Source of the DNA: JAVBPB01 sp031549965
GTDB taxonomy: Bacteria; Bacillota; Clostridia; Lachnospirales; Lachnospiraceae
NCBI GenBank assembly: GCA_031549965.1
Contig: JAVBPB010000113.1
Coordinates: 1-23,230, forward strand
Length of the DNA stretch: 23,230 nt
Reading direction: 5' to 3'
Every line of letters begins with the position of its first letter. Position 1 is the stretch's first letter. Below the pieces are notes generated by a model that was not told the DNA's origin, made no database searches, and saw nothing but the letters and a program-made list of their open reading frames with translations. Of the stretch, positions 23,099 to 23,230 are shown one piece after another. The translations under genes and the position numbers were made by a program.

Positions 23099-23230
23099 CT
23101 GAAAAAGTCCTTCGATACAGTAAATTAATTTTTTAGATGAATATGAGTGTATATATATCCAATTGTTTGCCTTACCCTCCTTCAGCATGTTTTTTACAAG
23201 CCTTTGCAAGCAAAGTCTTGACAAAACATA
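23099..23230. repeat. Repeat copy R4 (truncated at window end), type A core
   Basis: Begins CTGAAAAAGTCC with a Q-type end (TACAGTAAATTAA), continues through the shared TTTTTTAGATGAATATGAG arm into the type A core and stops at ACAAAACATA at the last base. Its final 55 nt (23176-23230) match window positions 1-56 apart from a small change in the core hairpin (TTTGCAAGCAAAG instead of TTTGCTATGCAAAG). Confidence 0.88.

Noticed and set aside
1..23230. Near-identical direct repeats at both window ends suggest a circular 23-kb replicon
   Set aside because: The content is chromosomal housekeeping (aspS, rel, recJ, pheST) with no replication or mobilisation genes. The same core also occurs internally at 21111-21184, so a multicopy repeat at contig ends is the simpler reading.

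Overview
The window is chromosomal DNA from a low-GC, anaerobic Clostridia-type Firmicute, most likely Lachnospiraceae-like. The evidence is the AT-rich codon use, strong AGGAGG-type ribosome binding sites, a six-cysteine ranthipeptide pair (scfA/scfB), an oxygen-independent HemZ-type radical SAM enzyme, a phenylalanine T-box and several HD-GYP proteins. The family placement is inference; no species is claimed.

Layout. Positions 1-191 are the broken end of a repeat element. Positions 229-7114 (minus strand) are a tight operon transcribed as rel (bifunctional RelA/SpoT), MBL-fold hydrolase, hemZ, a small HD-GYP-like protein and aspS, driven by a near-consensus promoter at 7161-7189. Positions 7245-11392 (minus) are a second operon: scfA (47 aa, found by reading the sequence), an attenuator-like hairpin, scfB, recJ, apt and a terminator. 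Diverging from it on the plus strand are a small TIGR04086/YrzE-like membrane protein with its own terminator, then a promoter-to-terminator unit of about 110 nt (sRNA or attenuated leader), then a chemoreceptor with a cysteine-rich PAS domain and no HAMP. Convergent to the chemoreceptor is a Schlafen/AlbA_2-type ATPase-like regulator (14541-16034).

Positions 16221-22005 (minus) hold the phenylalanine module: T-box leader, pheS, pheT and, after a hairpin with little room for a promoter, a tandem HD-GYP protein. Between the T-box terminator and pheS lie about 785 bp that contain two large palindromic repeat elements. A YihY-type membrane protein diverges from the T-box promoter. The window ends inside another copy of the repeat.

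The most unusual feature is the repeat family (four copies: 1-191, 21000-21294, 21452-21686, 23099-23230). All share an end sequence, CTGAAAAAGTCC, and 40-75 bp arms. The elements are modular. They have two distinguishable end types, always one of each in complete copies, and two alternative cores. The core orientation is reversed relative to the ends in one copy. No transposase is visible, and both window ends fall in the same core, which suggests a high-copy repeat that breaks assemblies. Two copies sit inside the pheST leader, downstream of the T-box decision point, so they may affect phenylalanyl-tRNA synthetase expression.
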